Positions 34,142 through 42,890 of a DNA stretch of 64,000 nucleotides are shown here, piece after piece; within the stretch, counting starts at the first letter, position 1; every line of letters begins with the position of its first letter. The DNA comes from Pseudomonas saponiphila (lineage in GTDB: Bacteria; Pseudomonadota; Gammaproteobacteria; Pseudomonadales; Pseudomonadaceae). The translations under genes were made by a program, and so were the position numbers. The notes under the pieces are model-generated. The model worked only from the letters and a program-made list of their open reading frames with translations. It did no database searches and was not told the origin of the DNA. The DNA lies in contig NZ_FNTJ01000003.1 of NCBI RefSeq assembly GCF_900105185.1, positions 248,001 to 312,000 on the forward strand. The letters run 5' to 3'.

Positions 34142-34437
34142 ACGTCACCTCGCAGATCATCCGACAGAGCGGAAATTTCCTGTACTGGATCAAGGACCGT
34201 TTCGTCCTCGCAGTAGATCGCCGCTTTAACCTCGTCGCCCACGAAGCGCGAACGCACATAGCCTGAGTGTTCTTTGGCAACCACAACCGACAGCTCATGC
34301 GGGGTCGACTCGTTGTGATCGATCTCGATAGAGAACCCATTACGCAAGCTGATGCTTGCCGGCTCACCAGCTGCATCCAGATACGCAGCTACTGCCGTTT
34401 CAGCCTTAAGGCGCAGCTCTTGAAGATTGATGTCCAT
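34138..34437 (-). CDS. Hypothetical 99-aa protein
   Basis: ATG 34437 after GAGGAA. A helix (LQELRLKAETAVAAYLDAAG) is followed by a beta-rich part (SISLRNGFSIEIDHNE). Acidic, cytoplasmic. Second of three genes in the operon. Not recognised. Confidence 0.68.
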   Translation of the reverse strand: MDINLQELRLKAETAVAAYLDAAGEPASISLRNGFSIEIDHNESTPHELSVVVAKEHSGYVRSRFVGDEVKAAIYCEDETVLDPVQEISALSDDLRGDV

Positions 34438-34446
34438 GGCAATTCC

Positions 34447-34839
34447 TCAGTGCAAGCGTTCAGGGCTGGATTCAGGGATCGAAGCAGCCGAAGAAATCTT
34501 CACAGGCCAGCGCCGGCGGGCGATGCCGAGCTTTCCGTCGCAGAGATCAACCGAGCCACTGATGAAGTCCATCGGTGGAATGTCGAACTTCCCAGCGCAG
34601 ACGCGCACCTGGTCAGGTCGGACCACCTCAGTGAAGCGGGAAGAGCCATCCGCGGAATAGCGAACGATCTTCAGGGAACCGGATGCGGCATCGGAATTCG
34701 TCACTTGAATGACTTCAGCCCAGGCCTGCTGTGGCCAGCCATCAAGCTGAACCAGCTGGCCAACGGCGATGCTCTTCGCGATCGGGCCAAATACGCTGTG
34801 AATGGATTGGGGGGCTTTGTGTTCTTCGATATGGCTCAT
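34447..34839 (-). CDS. Hypothetical 130-aa protein
   Basis: ATG 34839 after GAGGATT. The central region (VGQLVQLDGWPQQAWAEVIQ) looks like a small SH3-like beta barrel. First gene of a three-gene operon under the class A element at 34883-34912. Not recognised. Confidence 0.68.
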   Translation of the reverse strand: MSHIEEHKAPQSIHSVFGPIAKSIAVGQLVQLDGWPQQAWAEVIQVTNSDAASGSLKIVRYSADGSSRFTEVVRPDQVRVCAGKFDIPPMDFISGSVDLCDGKLGIARRRWPVKISSAASIPESSPERLH

Positions 34840-34882
34840 GTCTAATCCTCATGTGCGAGGGAATGACCTCGCGATGGAGGTA

Positions 34883-34912
34883 TTTGAGCCATACGAAGTG
34901 CGTGCCAGCAGA
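34883..34912 (-). promoter_or_regulatory. Class A promoter-like element
   Basis: CTGCTGGCACG is perfect; the -10-like block reads CTCAAA, 43 nt before ATG 34839. It sits immediately after the stop of the upstream gene. Confidence 0.6.
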
Positions 34913-34913
34913 T

Positions 34914-36098
34914 CTACCGAATCGCTGCGTGAAGATCCGCTATGCAGGCGTCCAGCTTTCCTGGCGACTTGGCATCCGCCGCTACGCGCACACCCTGAAT
35001 AGCCCCAAGCTCTGTGCGGGCCTGCTGGTGACCACGGTCGCTTGCAACAGAGAACCAGCAATAGGCATCGAAGTCCGGTTCTATCGATGGGTACTTGCCC
35101 AGGAGAAGGCCGTTGGCGTAGTTGAAGATGGCTTCATTATCGCCTGCCAGCGCTTTCTGCTTCAGCGCCTCGGCGTTGACTTCAGATCGAGCCCCAAGCT
35201 GAATTGGAGCCGAAGATTTGGGAGCCGAATTAGGCACCACAAAACCAAGCTTCAGGGCTTCGGCTTTGGCAGCTTCACCCTCGGCAACCTTTCCGGATTC
35301 AGCCAGATAAGTCCCCAGCCTGTATGCAGATTCAGCATCACCGGCCCTCATCGCTTGGTCCAGAACCGCCAGTCCTTTCGCCGGATCGCTGAGGCCAGGC
35401 GAAAGCTGGTTTGTTAGCAGAAGCCCGTACTCACGCTTGGCCCTTAGACTGCCAGCAGCTGCCTTTTCGAATAGCGAGACTGCGTATCCGCGGTCTTGAG
35501 GGACGCCATTCCCAAGAAGGTAATTCCACGCCAGCACCCGCGATGACTCGGCGTGGCCAAAACCATCAGCAGTGGTCAGGTAGGCAATTGCCCGAGCCAT
35601 ATCCTTAGGCACGCCGATGCCGTTCTGATAGATCCGAGCCAGCTCATAGAGCGCCTCGTAGTTACCCATGTAAGCCGACTGCTCCATCAGGTCCAACATT
35701 CCGGCCTGATCCCCGTTCGCACCAATACGTTTTGCCTCGGCCATGGCCAGTTGTGCTGACTCAAGGGGCGAGGTTGAAGTGGTTGGCAGCATCTGCTCGA
35801 TAGGAGCAGGGGCGTGGGGTGGGATTACCGGGGTTGCAGGAGGTGCTGCGGCATATACGGCAGCAGGCTCAGCAGCTTCGACAGGCTCCATGGCGGCAAT
35901 GAGGCCTGATGCAGGAAGGATCACCGCCGATGTGGATCGAGATGCAGACTGCTGCAACGGGTATTGATCTCTGCTGTGCGCAGATTCAGGGGCGGCAATC
36001 CGTTCATCAAATGGATTACCGGTGCTCTGGGATGGGGATGAACAACCAGACGTGAAAGCGGCTGCAATCGCGGCCACAAGAAACGGAGCGCGGTACAT
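34914..36098 (-). CDS. Sel1-repeat lipoprotein, 394 aa
   Basis: ATG 36098 (MYRAPFLVAAIAAAFTSGC) gives a lipoprotein signal with lipobox FTSGC. A Pro/Ala-rich linker (residues about 60-125) leads to Sel1-like repeats: GNYEALYELARIYQNGIGVP, RVLAWNYLLGNGVPQDRGYA, SLRAKREYGLLLTNQLSP, ESAYRLGTYLAESGKVAEGE, with a later FNYANGLLLGKYP. Sel1 solenoids mediate protein-protein contacts, often in envelope signalling or secretion. A class B element lies upstream. Confidence 0.85.
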   Translation of the reverse strand: MYRAPFLVAAIAAAFTSGCSSPSQSTGNPFDERIAAPESAHSRDQYPLQQSASRSTSAVILPASGLIAAMEPVEAAEPAAVYAAAPPATPVIPPHAPAPIEQMLPTTSTSPLESAQLAMAEAKRIGANGDQAGMLDLMEQSAYMGNYEALYELARIYQNGIGVPKDMARAIAYLTTADGFGHAESSRVLAWNYLLGNGVPQDRGYAVSLFEKAAAGSLRAKREYGLLLTNQLSPGLSDPAKGLAVLDQAMRAGDAESAYRLGTYLAESGKVAEGEAAKAEALKLGFVVPNSAPKSSAPIQLGARSEVNAEALKQKALAGDNEAIFNYANGLLLGKYPSIEPDFDAYCWFSVASDRGHQQARTELGAIQGVRVAADAKSPGKLDACIADLHAAIR

Positions 36099-36126
36099 CG
36101 AGCAAGTCCTAAGGTGGTATGTCCAT

Positions 36127-36174
36127 AGGATTGCAGATTGAGCAGGTCTGCCAAGCCAAAGCAGACCTGTGAAA
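36127..36174 (-). promoter_or_regulatory. Class B promoter-like element
   Basis: TTTC (36171-36174), 11 nt, TTGGCT (36154-36159), 21 nt, AATCCT; the last box is weak. The -35 region lies in an inverted repeat (AGGTCTGC..GCAGACCT). Confidence 0.5.
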
Positions 36175-36184
36175 CACCTCTCTC

Positions 36185-36601
36185 TTACTCTGTCGGTTTC
36201 CGCAGGTGCTGGAGGTGTGAGTTGCGCTGCCACCATCCGGAGATGATATCGGGGGGGATGATGCTGCACAGGGCAAGGTCATCGATGGTCAGCTTCTTGT
36301 TGAATCGCTTGTTGCGCCAGGATTCGGCCGGCGCGTTATGCGGGTGCTGCGGCTTGGCCCACTGAAGCGCTTGAGCCGCATTGTGGAAGCGGCGGGCACC
36401 GGTGTAGCCAAGAGCGTCGCCGACAACTACCGCAGTGATGCGCGCTCGCTCGCGTGGATAAATGGACTCCAGAAGGTCGATCAGCGGGCCCTGGGGTGCT
36501 TTTGCTTCCAGTTCGACAGGAATGCGCCCGGTTGTCTGGTATTCCATCAGCAACCTGGGATTCTTGAGCATCTGGGAAAGGGTCTTTGAATTGAATTTCA
36601 T
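36185..36601 (-). CDS. Hypothetical 138-aa protein
   Basis: ATG 36601 after CAGGAGGT, 27 nt below a class A element. The N terminus KFNSKTLSQMLKNPRLLMEY and a middle ARITAVVVGDALGYTGARRF are followed by a basic, Asn/His-rich part. Cytoplasmic. Not recognised. Confidence 0.68.
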   Translation of the reverse strand: MKFNSKTLSQMLKNPRLLMEYQTTGRIPVELEAKAPQGPLIDLLESIYPRERARITAVVVGDALGYTGARRFHNAAQALQWAKPQHPHNAPAESWRNKRFNKKLTIDDLALCSIIPPDIISGWWQRNSHLQHLRKPTE

Positions 36602-36628
36602 GGCGCTTACCTCCTGTTGATAAGCGCC

Positions 36629-36658
36629 AGTCTATTGATTCGCCGGCGTGCCAGTAGT
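36629..36658 (-). promoter_or_regulatory. Class A promoter-like element
   Basis: CTACTGGCACG, 12 nt, TAGACT, ending 27 nt before ATG 36601. Confidence 0.65.
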
Positions 36659-36670
36659 TGAGCAGGATGC

Positions 36671-37066
36671 CTATGCGGCCTCAAGGATATCGCCGTAGAG
36701 GATTGACGCAGTATCGAGAGACTCATCGTTCTCATCGTAGATGTCGACCACCAGCCCTTCAGCTTCAAGCTTTACATGGACTTCCAAGTCTCGGGACTTC
36801 ACATAGAGGTAGTCGCCGCAATCGCTAACGGAAGGGCAAAGCTCTGCTGCGGAGCAGTCATCGTTGTTGCCAGTTTGAAACTTGAGCAGGTCGTGCGAAT
36901 TGGTCGGTTCAGCACGGCTTGCGCAGGTTACCGATAGCACGCTGCCGCTGACCGCTACCTGAACTGTTACGCCGCCTTCCTTCCAGGAGTCGGCCCACAC
37001 CTCCTGAAGGGTGGTGTTGTTGCTGTCGATGGCCCAGTTCGTGGTGAGGTTGAGTCCGCAGTTCAT
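36671..37066 (-). CDS. Hypothetical 131-aa protein
   Basis: ATG 37066 after GGAGGA, 3 nt after the UPF0270 stop, so co-translated. The sequence is beta-rich and acidic, and has six cysteines. No signal peptide. Not recognised. Confidence 0.66.
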   Translation of the reverse strand: MNCGLNLTTNWAIDSNNTTLQEVWADSWKEGGVTVQVAVSGSVLSVTCASRAEPTNSHDLLKFQTGNNDDCSAAELCPSVSDCGDYLYVKSRDLEVHVKLEAEGLVVDIYDENDESLDTASILYGDILEAA

Positions 37067-37069
37067 TGT

Positions 37070-37321
37070 TCAGTCCTCCAAGGTAGATCGATGGGCCTTC
37101 ATTACGGAGGCCGGGATTTCGCTTCTGGGTGCCAAGATCGGCTGCTGCATTTCCGGGTCGAAGAAGATGAAGGCCTCACCTTTACGCAGGGCTACCTGGA
37201 CTCGTTCGACACGAACGGACATGGGCGTTTCATCGCTACTACAGGTGTCGCTGCGTGAAACGAAGTCCTCAATCAGGGCAACCAGAGTGTCGGGCTCAAG
37301 TTTCTCGTAGGGGATGATCAT
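37070..37321 (-). CDS. UPF0270 (YheU-like) family protein
   Basis: 83 aa. MIIPYEKLEPDTLVALIEDF matches the family opening (MiIPw..L..eTL..LiE.FV.R.GTDY), and EAFIFFDPEMQQPILAPRSE matches its end. The usual GTDYG segment is replaced by SDTCSSDET, and a 12-residue tail follows. The family is structurally known but of unknown function. It sits 75 nt from a class A element. Confidence 0.8.
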   Translation of the reverse strand: MIIPYEKLEPDTLVALIEDFVSRSDTCSSDETPMSVRVERVQVALRKGEAFIFFDPEMQQPILAPRSEIPASVMKAHRSTLED

Positions 37322-37396
37322 TGCCTTATCACCACTGTTCTATGGACGGGTTTTCAGACCGAGCAGGCGCAGCTGCGCCTCAGGCCGATGAGCGAA

Positions 37397-37426
37397 TACT
37401 CAATCGTTCCTGGGCGTGCCAGCAGG
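37397..37426 (-). promoter_or_regulatory. Class A promoter-like element
   Basis: CTGCTGGCACG, 12 nt, TGAGTA. It is 75 nt before ATG 37321, the longest leader of the set; the leader holds a GCGCAGCTGCGC palindrome. Confidence 0.65.
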
Positions 37427-37462
37427 TGGAGAGAAGCGGAAGGGAGACTTAGATCGGAAGGC

Positions 37463-38214
37463 TCAAACTTGGTTAGCCATTGTCAGCCCTTGTCGCACTT
37501 GGGCCGCAAATAGGCTGTTCTGAAATGGCTCCCTGATTGGAGCGCTGAAACCAAGGGTGAATGCGGAAACCATCGAGCTCGCTGGGCCTGGCCGGAAATC
37601 GTAGCCTGGAAATGCCTCTTTGAGGGCCGCCACAACACGGTTAGGCCAGCTCATGGGTTGCGGGGAGAAGATGTCCCGGTAGTAGGCGTTAATGAACGCT
37701 GTGACAGTCTCATCACTGACCTCGATGTAATCATCAAGGTACTCGCCGTGGCCATGGAGAAGCTCTCCAGCTGCAAGCATGACCTTGAAGAGGTAGGACC
37801 TGCTTGTGTAGAGGTCAAGGTCGATGAATCCATCGTTGAGCAGTCTGGAGAGGGGCAGGAAAGGGACTGAGCAAACAGTTCCGCTTGTGCTGGCAAGGAT
37901 TGACCGTAGATAGGCGGATTCAATGTCACGCCATGGCCATGCTCAGCGCCATCAACAAACCGCCGCAAAACATCACTGTCGATCAGCAGCTCGTAGTCGA
38001 GAAAAACGTCGCTTCCAAATTGAACCCTGAAGTTAGCGACATAGCGCTCTAAAGCCGGTAGTGACCTCAGGGTCAGTAGATTGCTGGCTACACCTTCAAA
38101 GCTCGGATCGACCTCGGGATTTTGGATCTCGTAGCCCGGACCGATTGGGGAATCCTGGGAGTCTTGAGGGGCGGTTCCGCCGACGATCAAGCCAGAAACA
38201 ATTCGACTATCCAT
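37463..38214 (-). pseudogene. Hypothetical protein gene with a single-base frameshift
   Basis: The first frame starts at ATG 38214 and looks coding to about 37860 (PALERYVANFRVQFGSDVFL). It then becomes Ser-rich and stops at 37651. The -1 frame carries on as SRLLNDGFIDLDLYTSRSYL, HGEYLDDYIEVSDETVTAFI and stops at 37463. Loss of one base around 37850-37875 explains it. The joined product would be about 250 aa, not recognised. A sequencing error is possible. Confidence 0.65.
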
Positions 38215-38362
38215 AACAAGCCTGCACTCAAAATCACCAGCTAAAAATGATCGAAAGCATCCTGATCAAGCGGCCTACTCTGCCGTGAGTGCTTGAACAG
38301 CGGCGGATCATACACGTCCACCCGCCAAGTTGGGACGCCAATACCAAGATTCCGACAGCCTG

Positions 38363-39388
38363 CTATCGCCCGACCCCTTGGCAATGCTGAATGAAGCTAC
38401 TCACCATATCCTCGTTACCCCGCTTGTCGACCAGGAACCCGTGGAAGGTGCTTGATTGATCACCGTGGAAGGCAAAACCGACATGCGTTGCTGAGCGGAT
38501 TTCGAAGATTAGATTCTGATCAGGGATGAAACTCGCCAAAATAAAGTCACCACTGATTACGGGGGCCTGGCTGAGCTGGTTGACCGGAAGAAAACGGTCA
38601 TTGGTCCGAAGTGAGTTGCCCTTGTTGCTGGCGATGATTGCTGAATTGCGAGCGCCGGCATTGAAGAGCGCTGAGAACTTCACTTGGCCGCCCTTCGCGC
38701 ACGTCATCAGCACCTTGCCGAGCCCATTGAAGCTTTCTTGCTCACCCTTCAGGTAGACGATGCCTTTGGCTCCCTCAATGCCCCAAGACGGCGGTTGAAA
38801 CCCAAAGTTTGCCATCCGAAATCGGGCAATCTGGTCTGATGAGAGCATGATCATCTGGCCGCGGCCGGCTTTGACCATGACCTCGAACAGGCCGAGATCA
38901 ATGCCCATCTCCGTCAGGTAGCCAGTAATTGCCGCCGACATCACTTGACCGACATCGAGGTCGCTCGCGCCTGTTCTGCCATTCCGGTAAAAACGGTGAA
39001 CTCCCAGCTGGGAGCCGGGTTGCAAGTAGCGGAAGTAGCCGCCGGCATAACTCATCGTGCAGACGCTATGGCATTTGCCCGGAGCAACCCCGCTGGAGCC
39101 TGTTGCCCTGCCTACATCAGTTGCGAATCCACTTCGGCGAATGATCCGGCCTAGCTCTAGCCCCGAGAGCAGGTCACCGCCGATGGTGTCGAAATAGACT
39201 ACCGCAGGGCCTCTGACCGATCGCGTTATCTGCGCGATTTCGTCCCTGGTATCCGACGTGATCTCGCCGGTGACAAAAATCTCGGTACGGCTATTGGCCT
39301 CGCGAACAGATACATCACCAAACGCCGGCAGACAGGCGAGGTTGGCGATGATCGCAAGGGCAAGTCGAGAACACAGTTTGGGCATCAA
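38363..39388 (-). CDS. Secreted ClpP-like (COG3904-type) protein, 341 aa
   Basis: Signal peptide MMPKLCSRLALAIIANLACLPAFG, cleaved near residue 24. A ClpP/crotonase-like domain follows: VVYFDTIGGDLLSGLELGRI (the strand-GG-helix), CHSVCTMSYAGG (nucleophile region with Ser), and SQLGVHRFY (His region), the pattern of predicted periplasmic ClpP-class proteins. The C-terminal half (from about residue 210) is a separate beta-rich domain. Proteolytic activity is plausible but not demonstrable from sequence. No clear promoter; an iteron-like site lies just upstream. Confidence 0.75.
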   Translation of the reverse strand: MMPKLCSRLALAIIANLACLPAFGDVSVREANSRTEIFVTGEITSDTRDEIAQITRSVRGPAVVYFDTIGGDLLSGLELGRIIRRSGFATDVGRATGSSGVAPGKCHSVCTMSYAGGYFRYLQPGSQLGVHRFYRNGRTGASDLDVGQVMSAAITGYLTEMGIDLGLFEVMVKAGRGQMIMLSSDQIARFRMANFGFQPPSWGIEGAKGIVYLKGEQESFNGLGKVLMTCAKGGQVKFSALFNAGARNSAIIASNKGNSLRTNDRFLPVNQLSQAPVISGDFILASFIPDQNLIFEIRSATHVGFAFHGDQSSTFHGFLVDKRGNEDMVSSFIQHCQGVGR

Positions 39389-39420
39389 TGGGACTACTCT
39401 TTACCGGCGCAAGAGGCGGA

Positions 39421-39446
39421 TTTCATGGAAGGAAAAGGCCGCAGTT
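39421..39446 (-). repeat. Dispersed iteron-like site with altered core
   Basis: GCGGCCTTTTCCTTCCAT on the minus strand: the oriV iteron with TTTT in place of AAAA in the core. It lies between the ClpP-like gene and a lipoprotein gene. Confidence 0.4.
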
Positions 39447-39454
39447 CTGTTGCG

Positions 39455-39799
39455 CTACCAGGTGGTAGGGGACGTTGACAGCTCGTACTTCTTGAACACG
39501 AGGGTCCCCGTTGGGATTGCCTGCTTGAACTCACCCTCAGCCGTCCGCTCTATCTGGAAAATCTGCGAATCGTCGGCAGCGAAAGCGGTCAAAACCTCGC
39601 CTTCCTCGACCCAGCGATCAACCTTCACCGACTGTCCATCAGCGACGATCTGATCCTCTTTGAAGATCGCGATCCCCATCAGGCGGGCCTGGCCGTTCGG
39701 CGAAACCATCGTCGCCTCGTAGGCACCGGTAGTTGGCTCAGAGCAGCCCGACACGAGCGCAGCCATGAGGATCAGCGCAGAAATTTTACTTTTGAACAT
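39455..39799 (-). CDS. Predicted lipoprotein, 114 aa
   Basis: MFKSKISALILMAALVSGC is a lipoprotein signal with lipobox LVSGC. The mature part is a small beta-rich domain (YEATMVSPNGQARLMGIAIF, VDRWVEEGEVLTAF). It lies between ssb and the ClpP-like gene. Not recognised. Confidence 0.78.
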   Translation of the reverse strand: MFKSKISALILMAALVSGCSEPTTGAYEATMVSPNGQARLMGIAIFKEDQIVADGQSVKVDRWVEEGEVLTAFAADDSQIFQIERTAEGEFKQAIPTGTLVFKKYELSTSPTTW

Positions 39800-39868
39800 G
39801 ATGAGTCCCTGCTGAATTGGCCGGCGGCCCCTTGAACAGTAGAGGCCGCCAGGCAGAAGTGATGGTGC

Positions 39869-40387
39869 TTACTGGATCAGGCAGCGTGCGCCGCGGTAGG
39901 GGTCCGCAAACGGGATGTCGTCATCGAAGCTGTCGTAATCCGGTGCCGGTTGCGCTGATGCAGGGGCTGGCTGTCGTGGAGCTGCTTGCTGCGGTTCGCG
40001 CTGCGGGCGCTGGGCACGGGGTGCGTCATCGCCGGAGTTGCCACCACGACCACCGAGCAGTTGCAGGGTGCCATTCATGTCCACCACGATTTCGGTGGTG
40101 TAGCGCTTGACGCCATCCTTCTCCCACTCACGGGTTTGCAGGCGACCTTCGATGTAGCACTGGCCGCCTTTCTTCAGGTACTCGCCAGCGATTTCGGCCA
40201 GCTTCCCGAAGAACACCACGCGGTGCCACTCGGTACGGTCCTGCTGTTGACCAGTCTGTTTGTCCTTCCAGCTGTCGGTGGTGGCCAGCGTGATGTTGGT
40301 CACCGCATTGCCATTGGGCAGATAGCGGGTTTCCGGATCGCCGCCGACGTTGCCGATAAGAATGACCTTGTTTACTCCCCGAGCCAT
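39869..40387 (-). CDS. ssb: Single-stranded DNA-binding protein, unusual C terminus
   Basis: 172 aa. The OB fold is complete: [20 protein letters not shown], then [57 protein letters not shown] Gln/Pro/Ala-rich linker follows. The acidic protein-interaction motif DDDIPF is present but is not terminal: 12 more residues ([12 protein letters not shown]) follow it, ending with a stop. SSB partners usually need the terminal Pro-Phe, so this tail may alter partner binding. GAGGAAGGG precedes the ATG. Confidence 0.96.
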   Translation of the reverse strand: MARGVNKVILIGNVGGDPETRYLPNGNAVTNITLATTDSWKDKQTGQQQDRTEWHRVVFFGKLAEIAGEYLKKGGQCYIEGRLQTREWEKDGVKRYTTEIVVDMNGTLQLLGGRGGNSGDDAPRAQRPQREPQQAAPRQPAPASAQPAPDYDSFDDDIPFADPYRGARCLIQ

Positions 40388-40398
40388 GAACCCTTCCT

Positions 40399-40830
40399 CT
40401 ATTTCCGTGATGCACGAACTGTGCGTGGGTGATGTTTCCTATGCTGCGCGGGGGCGGTGCGTGCCACCATACTCAGCCTCGTGTTTTTGCTTTCGATGAA
40501 CGACCAGGCGGTTGATCCCCACACTAGCTTCACAAGCTCTTCGCAACTGCCCGCGAGCAAGATGAACTCGGCCGGGAGTTCGCGATGGCTGTCCAAAGCC
40601 TCGAACTCTTCCGACTGCATCTGAACAGCCATGACGCCCTTGCTGCTCACTGAAACGCCGAAGCCGCATGGGATATCGAGGGGTGTAATCGGGGCCAGCC
40701 TGGGCCGGCCTTTGTAATATCCGCAGCCAAGGCGATACAGGGCTCGGTGCACTCGTTGATGATCATCAACGGACGCAATCCGAATCCGGATATTGCTGGG
40801 AAACAGAAGTTTGAGTTCCTGGGCAGGCAT
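40399..40830 (-). CDS. Hypothetical 143-aa protein
   Basis: ATG 40830 ([20 protein letters not shown]). An alpha/beta domain ([34 protein letters not shown]) is followed by a basic His/Arg-rich tail. The tail overlaps the class A element of ssb. A class B-like element lies upstream. Not recognised. Confidence 0.65.
   Translation of the reverse strand: MPAQELKLLFPSNIRIRIASVDDHQRVHRALYRLGCGYYKGRPRLAPITPLDIPCGFGVSVSSKGVMAVQMQSEEFEALDSHRELPAEFILLAGSCEELVKLVWGSTAWSFIESKNTRLSMVARTAPAQHRKHHPRTVRASRK
40442..40471 (-). promoter_or_regulatory. Class A promoter-like element for ssb
   Basis: ATGGTGGCACGC with GCAGCA at the -10-like position, 54 nt before the ssb ATG; the -10 is off consensus. Confidence 0.5.
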
Positions 40831-40868
40831 TACATACGTTCACAAAAGCGCGTAAGTCGTGCCTGTCA

Positions 40869-40916
40869 TTGTCACAGCGACAGGCATATTCACGAAGCCA
40901 AAGTGGGGCCGTGAAG
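40869..40916 (-). promoter_or_regulatory. Class B promoter-like element
   Basis: CTTC (40913-40916), 11 nt, TTGGCT (40896-40901), 21 nt, TGACAA, 38 nt before ATG 40830. The spacer holds an inverted repeat (GCCTGTCGCTGTGACA..TGACAGGC). Confidence 0.45.
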
Positions 40917-40917
40917 T

Positions 40918-41463
40918 TCAACTCGCCGCCCTGACCAGTACCTGGGCGAGCCGTGAGAGGGCACCATGCAGTCCGGCGCGTGGTTCCCCAGCATCCTGCT
41001 TGCCAATGCTGGGTATCCCGAGGGTTGCCAGCTCTTCACCCAGCAGGATTGATGCTGCGCCTTGCCCGCCTGAAGGTGCCCGGCCTGTGCGCTGCGCTCG
41101 CTTCTTGAGGGACATAACGATTCCAGCCTGCAAGGTCGCGAGCGCCGATAGCCCGGTCAGGTCGCTGTCCTCGATGGCCTGGTAAGCCATCGAAACTGAA
41201 ACCCGACCTTCGGCAACGAGATTACGGATACCTTCCTGCCGGTACACAGCAGAAAGGGTCCGCACATTGCGCAGCGTCCTGCCGCAGATTCTGGCGATCT
41301 CCAAGTCCATGCACCCAGCCTTCGAAAGCGCTTCGTAAATCTCGGCGATCGACATAGGTTTAGATGCCGCGATCTGCTCCCGAACAGCTAAACAGTCAGT
41401 TTCCGCTGGCTGAAGGCCGGCCGCGATATCTGCTCCCAGCCGCTGAATGACCTCCTGGATCAC
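40918..41463 (-). CDS. ParB/KorB-type HTH-domain protein, 181 aa
   Basis: GTG start at 41463, overlapping the upstream stop as GTGA. MSIAEIYEALSKAGCMDLEI-ARICGRTLRNVRTLSAVYR-LVAEGRVSVSMAYQAIED fits the HTH module of ParB-like proteins (a helix-turn-helix followed by V..G.VS...A..). The N-terminal CTPase-like domain of ParB is absent, so it may be a regulator or an accessory partition protein. Confidence 0.65.
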   Translation of the reverse strand: MIQEVIQRLGADIAAGLQPAETDCLAVREQIAASKPMSIAEIYEALSKAGCMDLEIARICGRTLRNVRTLSAVYRQEGIRNLVAEGRVSVSMAYQAIEDSDLTGLSALATLQAGIVMSLKKRAQRTGRAPSGGQGAASILLGEELATLGIPSIGKQDAGEPRAGLHGALSRLAQVLVRAAS

Positions 41464-41882
41464 GATCCACCTCTCAGGTTCACGCCATCGAACACACCGA
41501 TTGCATTAGGAGCCAGTTTGACGATGAAGCCATTTTCTTCCGCATCGGCCTCCTGATCCTCGCCAAAGTCCGGGTCACCGAGAGTGTTCAGATGCTCCCG
41601 TGCCACGGGATATTCGAGCGCAGAATCTTTGGGGCCAACGAAGGCAAAGATTCTTGATCCCCCAAGGGTGTCGACATGCACGACATTCAGGGCCGCTTCG
41701 CGCGTAATGACGGACTCAACCTTCTCAATGAGGCCGAGGAACTGCTCTGCGAATTCCGGGGGGAAGCTGGTTGCGTCGTACTGGCGCAGACACGCTATGT
41801 GGCCTGCAAGCTCATGGTGGTCATTGGTTGTGAGCCAGCCGTGGATGGCCGGGCCTGGGGCTTGATCGTGGTTATTGGTCAC
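41460..41882 (-). CDS. Hypothetical 140-aa protein
   Basis: GTG 41882 (MTNNHDQAPGPAIHGWLTTN) after GCAGGAG; the frame is open to 41933 but without a ribosome-binding site. Helical part (ELAGHIACLRQYDAT, FAEQFLGLIEKVESVITREA), then strands (LNVVHVDTLGGSRIFAFVGP). Coupled to the HTH protein downstream. Not recognised. Confidence 0.66.
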   Translation of the reverse strand: MTNNHDQAPGPAIHGWLTTNDHHELAGHIACLRQYDATSFPPEFAEQFLGLIEKVESVITREAALNVVHVDTLGGSRIFAFVGPKDSALEYPVAREHLNTLGDPDFGEDQEADAEENGFIVKLAPNAIGVFDGVNLRGGS

Positions 41883-41945
41883 TGTTTTTCTCCTGCGCTG
41901 GGCGCTGGTCTGTAAGTCGTCTGGCAGAACCATTCTGCGCAGTCG

Positions 41946-41972
41946 GATTCATGCGAGGAAAAGCCCGCAATT
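41946..41972 (-). repeat. Dispersed iteron-like site with altered core
   Basis: ATTGCGGGCTTTTCCTCGCAT on the minus strand, an iteron match except for TTTT for AAAA. It lies upstream of GTG 41882. Confidence 0.45.
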
Positions 41973-42024
41973 GCTGTGCTGTTGATCCGAGCCCAGCTAC
42001 CAGCAGGCTTACCCTTTGAGCCGA

Positions 42025-42822
42025 TTAGGCCGCGAAGTCGAAGCTGTACTGGCCTCGATCCACACGCTTAGCGTTGAGCTGGCAGACTTTGCGAATCTGC
42101 TCTTTCCAGTTCGGGTTCTGAGTGGGGCGTCGATCGGCAACGTAGTCGTAGATTTCAGACAAATGAGCCACACCGCCGAGCTGCTCTACGGCCTCGCGCA
42201 CCAGAGTCGCCCAAGAGGCCCGGCCCGCAATCAAGGCCTCCTGAGCTTCAGCAGGGAGCTGACTGACGAATTCCTGCTCGTGGTAGAGGCTAAAGCCGAC
42301 CATCAGGCGCTGCTCGTCCTTGCGGAAGAGGCAGAAGCAGAGGGGTTTCTCCAGGCCTTGGTAAATGTTCCGGGGGATCATTTCCTGCTGGAGAGCCCAA
42401 GTCTGGTTGTAGCGGGCGACTCGGCTTGCGGTTTGAAGGAAATAGGTGGGCAAGATCATGCCAATCCGTCCCCCCATCTCCATCGCCTTTGCTGCCCGGT
42501 CCAGGAACGCATCGAAGAGCGAGGTTTTGAACGGCGGATTGCCAATGAAAACCGTGGGGCGCTCTGGAAACGACACATCACGAATATCGCCGGTGATGAT
42601 GGTCCGGCCGGTGCGCTGACGCGCCATCTCGGCGAGCTCCGGATCGATCTCGATCCCAACTGCCGGCACATGCTGCGGAATGGCCTCAAGGAAACGGCCA
42701 GGCCCACAGGTGGGCTCAATCACGAAGTCATTCGACCCAAGGTCTGCAAAGTGCTTGCGCACCAGCGCCTCTGCAACCCATGCAGGGGTGAAATACTGTG
42801 AGAGTGCGACGACGTTGCTCAT
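42025..42822 (-). CDS. Adenine-specific DNA methyltransferase-like protein, 265 aa
   Basis: Residues 1-150 are a class I methyltransferase fold: FTPAWVAEALVRKHF, FVIEPTCGPGRFLEAI (SAM-binding loop), VGIEIDPELAEMA, and the catalytic NPPF in VFIGNPPFKTS. The C-terminal 60 residues look like a winged helix (AHLSEIYDYVADRRPTQNPN, then WKEQIRKVCQLN), which may bind DNA. No restriction partner is nearby, so an orphan modification or anti-restriction role is likely. A class A element lies 30 nt upstream. Confidence 0.85.
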   Translation of the reverse strand: MSNVVALSQYFTPAWVAEALVRKHFADLGSNDFVIEPTCGPGRFLEAIPQHVPAVGIEIDPELAEMARQRTGRTIITGDIRDVSFPERPTVFIGNPPFKTSLFDAFLDRAAKAMEMGGRIGMILPTYFLQTASRVARYNQTWALQQEMIPRNIYQGLEKPLCFCLFRKDEQRLMVGFSLYHEQEFVSQLPAEAQEALIAGRASWATLVREAVEQLGGVAHLSEIYDYVADRRPTQNPNWKEQIRKVCQLNAKRVDRGQYSFDFAA

Positions 42823-42852
42823 GTGCAGTGCTCCGTTCTGAAGATGGGCAAA

Positions 42853-42882
42853 TTCTCAGCGCATGCTTCGCGTGCCAGAAGG
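42853..42882 (-). promoter_or_regulatory. Class A promoter-like element
   Basis: TTCTGGCACGC, 12 nt after GGCACG, TGAGAA, 30 nt before ATG 42822. Confidence 0.7.
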
Positions 42883-42890
42883 CTTCGTGA

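Noticed and set aside
37840..37880. Programmed -1 ribosomal frameshift
   Set aside because: No heptamer of the X-XXY-YYZ type in the zero frame and no convincing downstream pseudoknot; a lost base explains it better.
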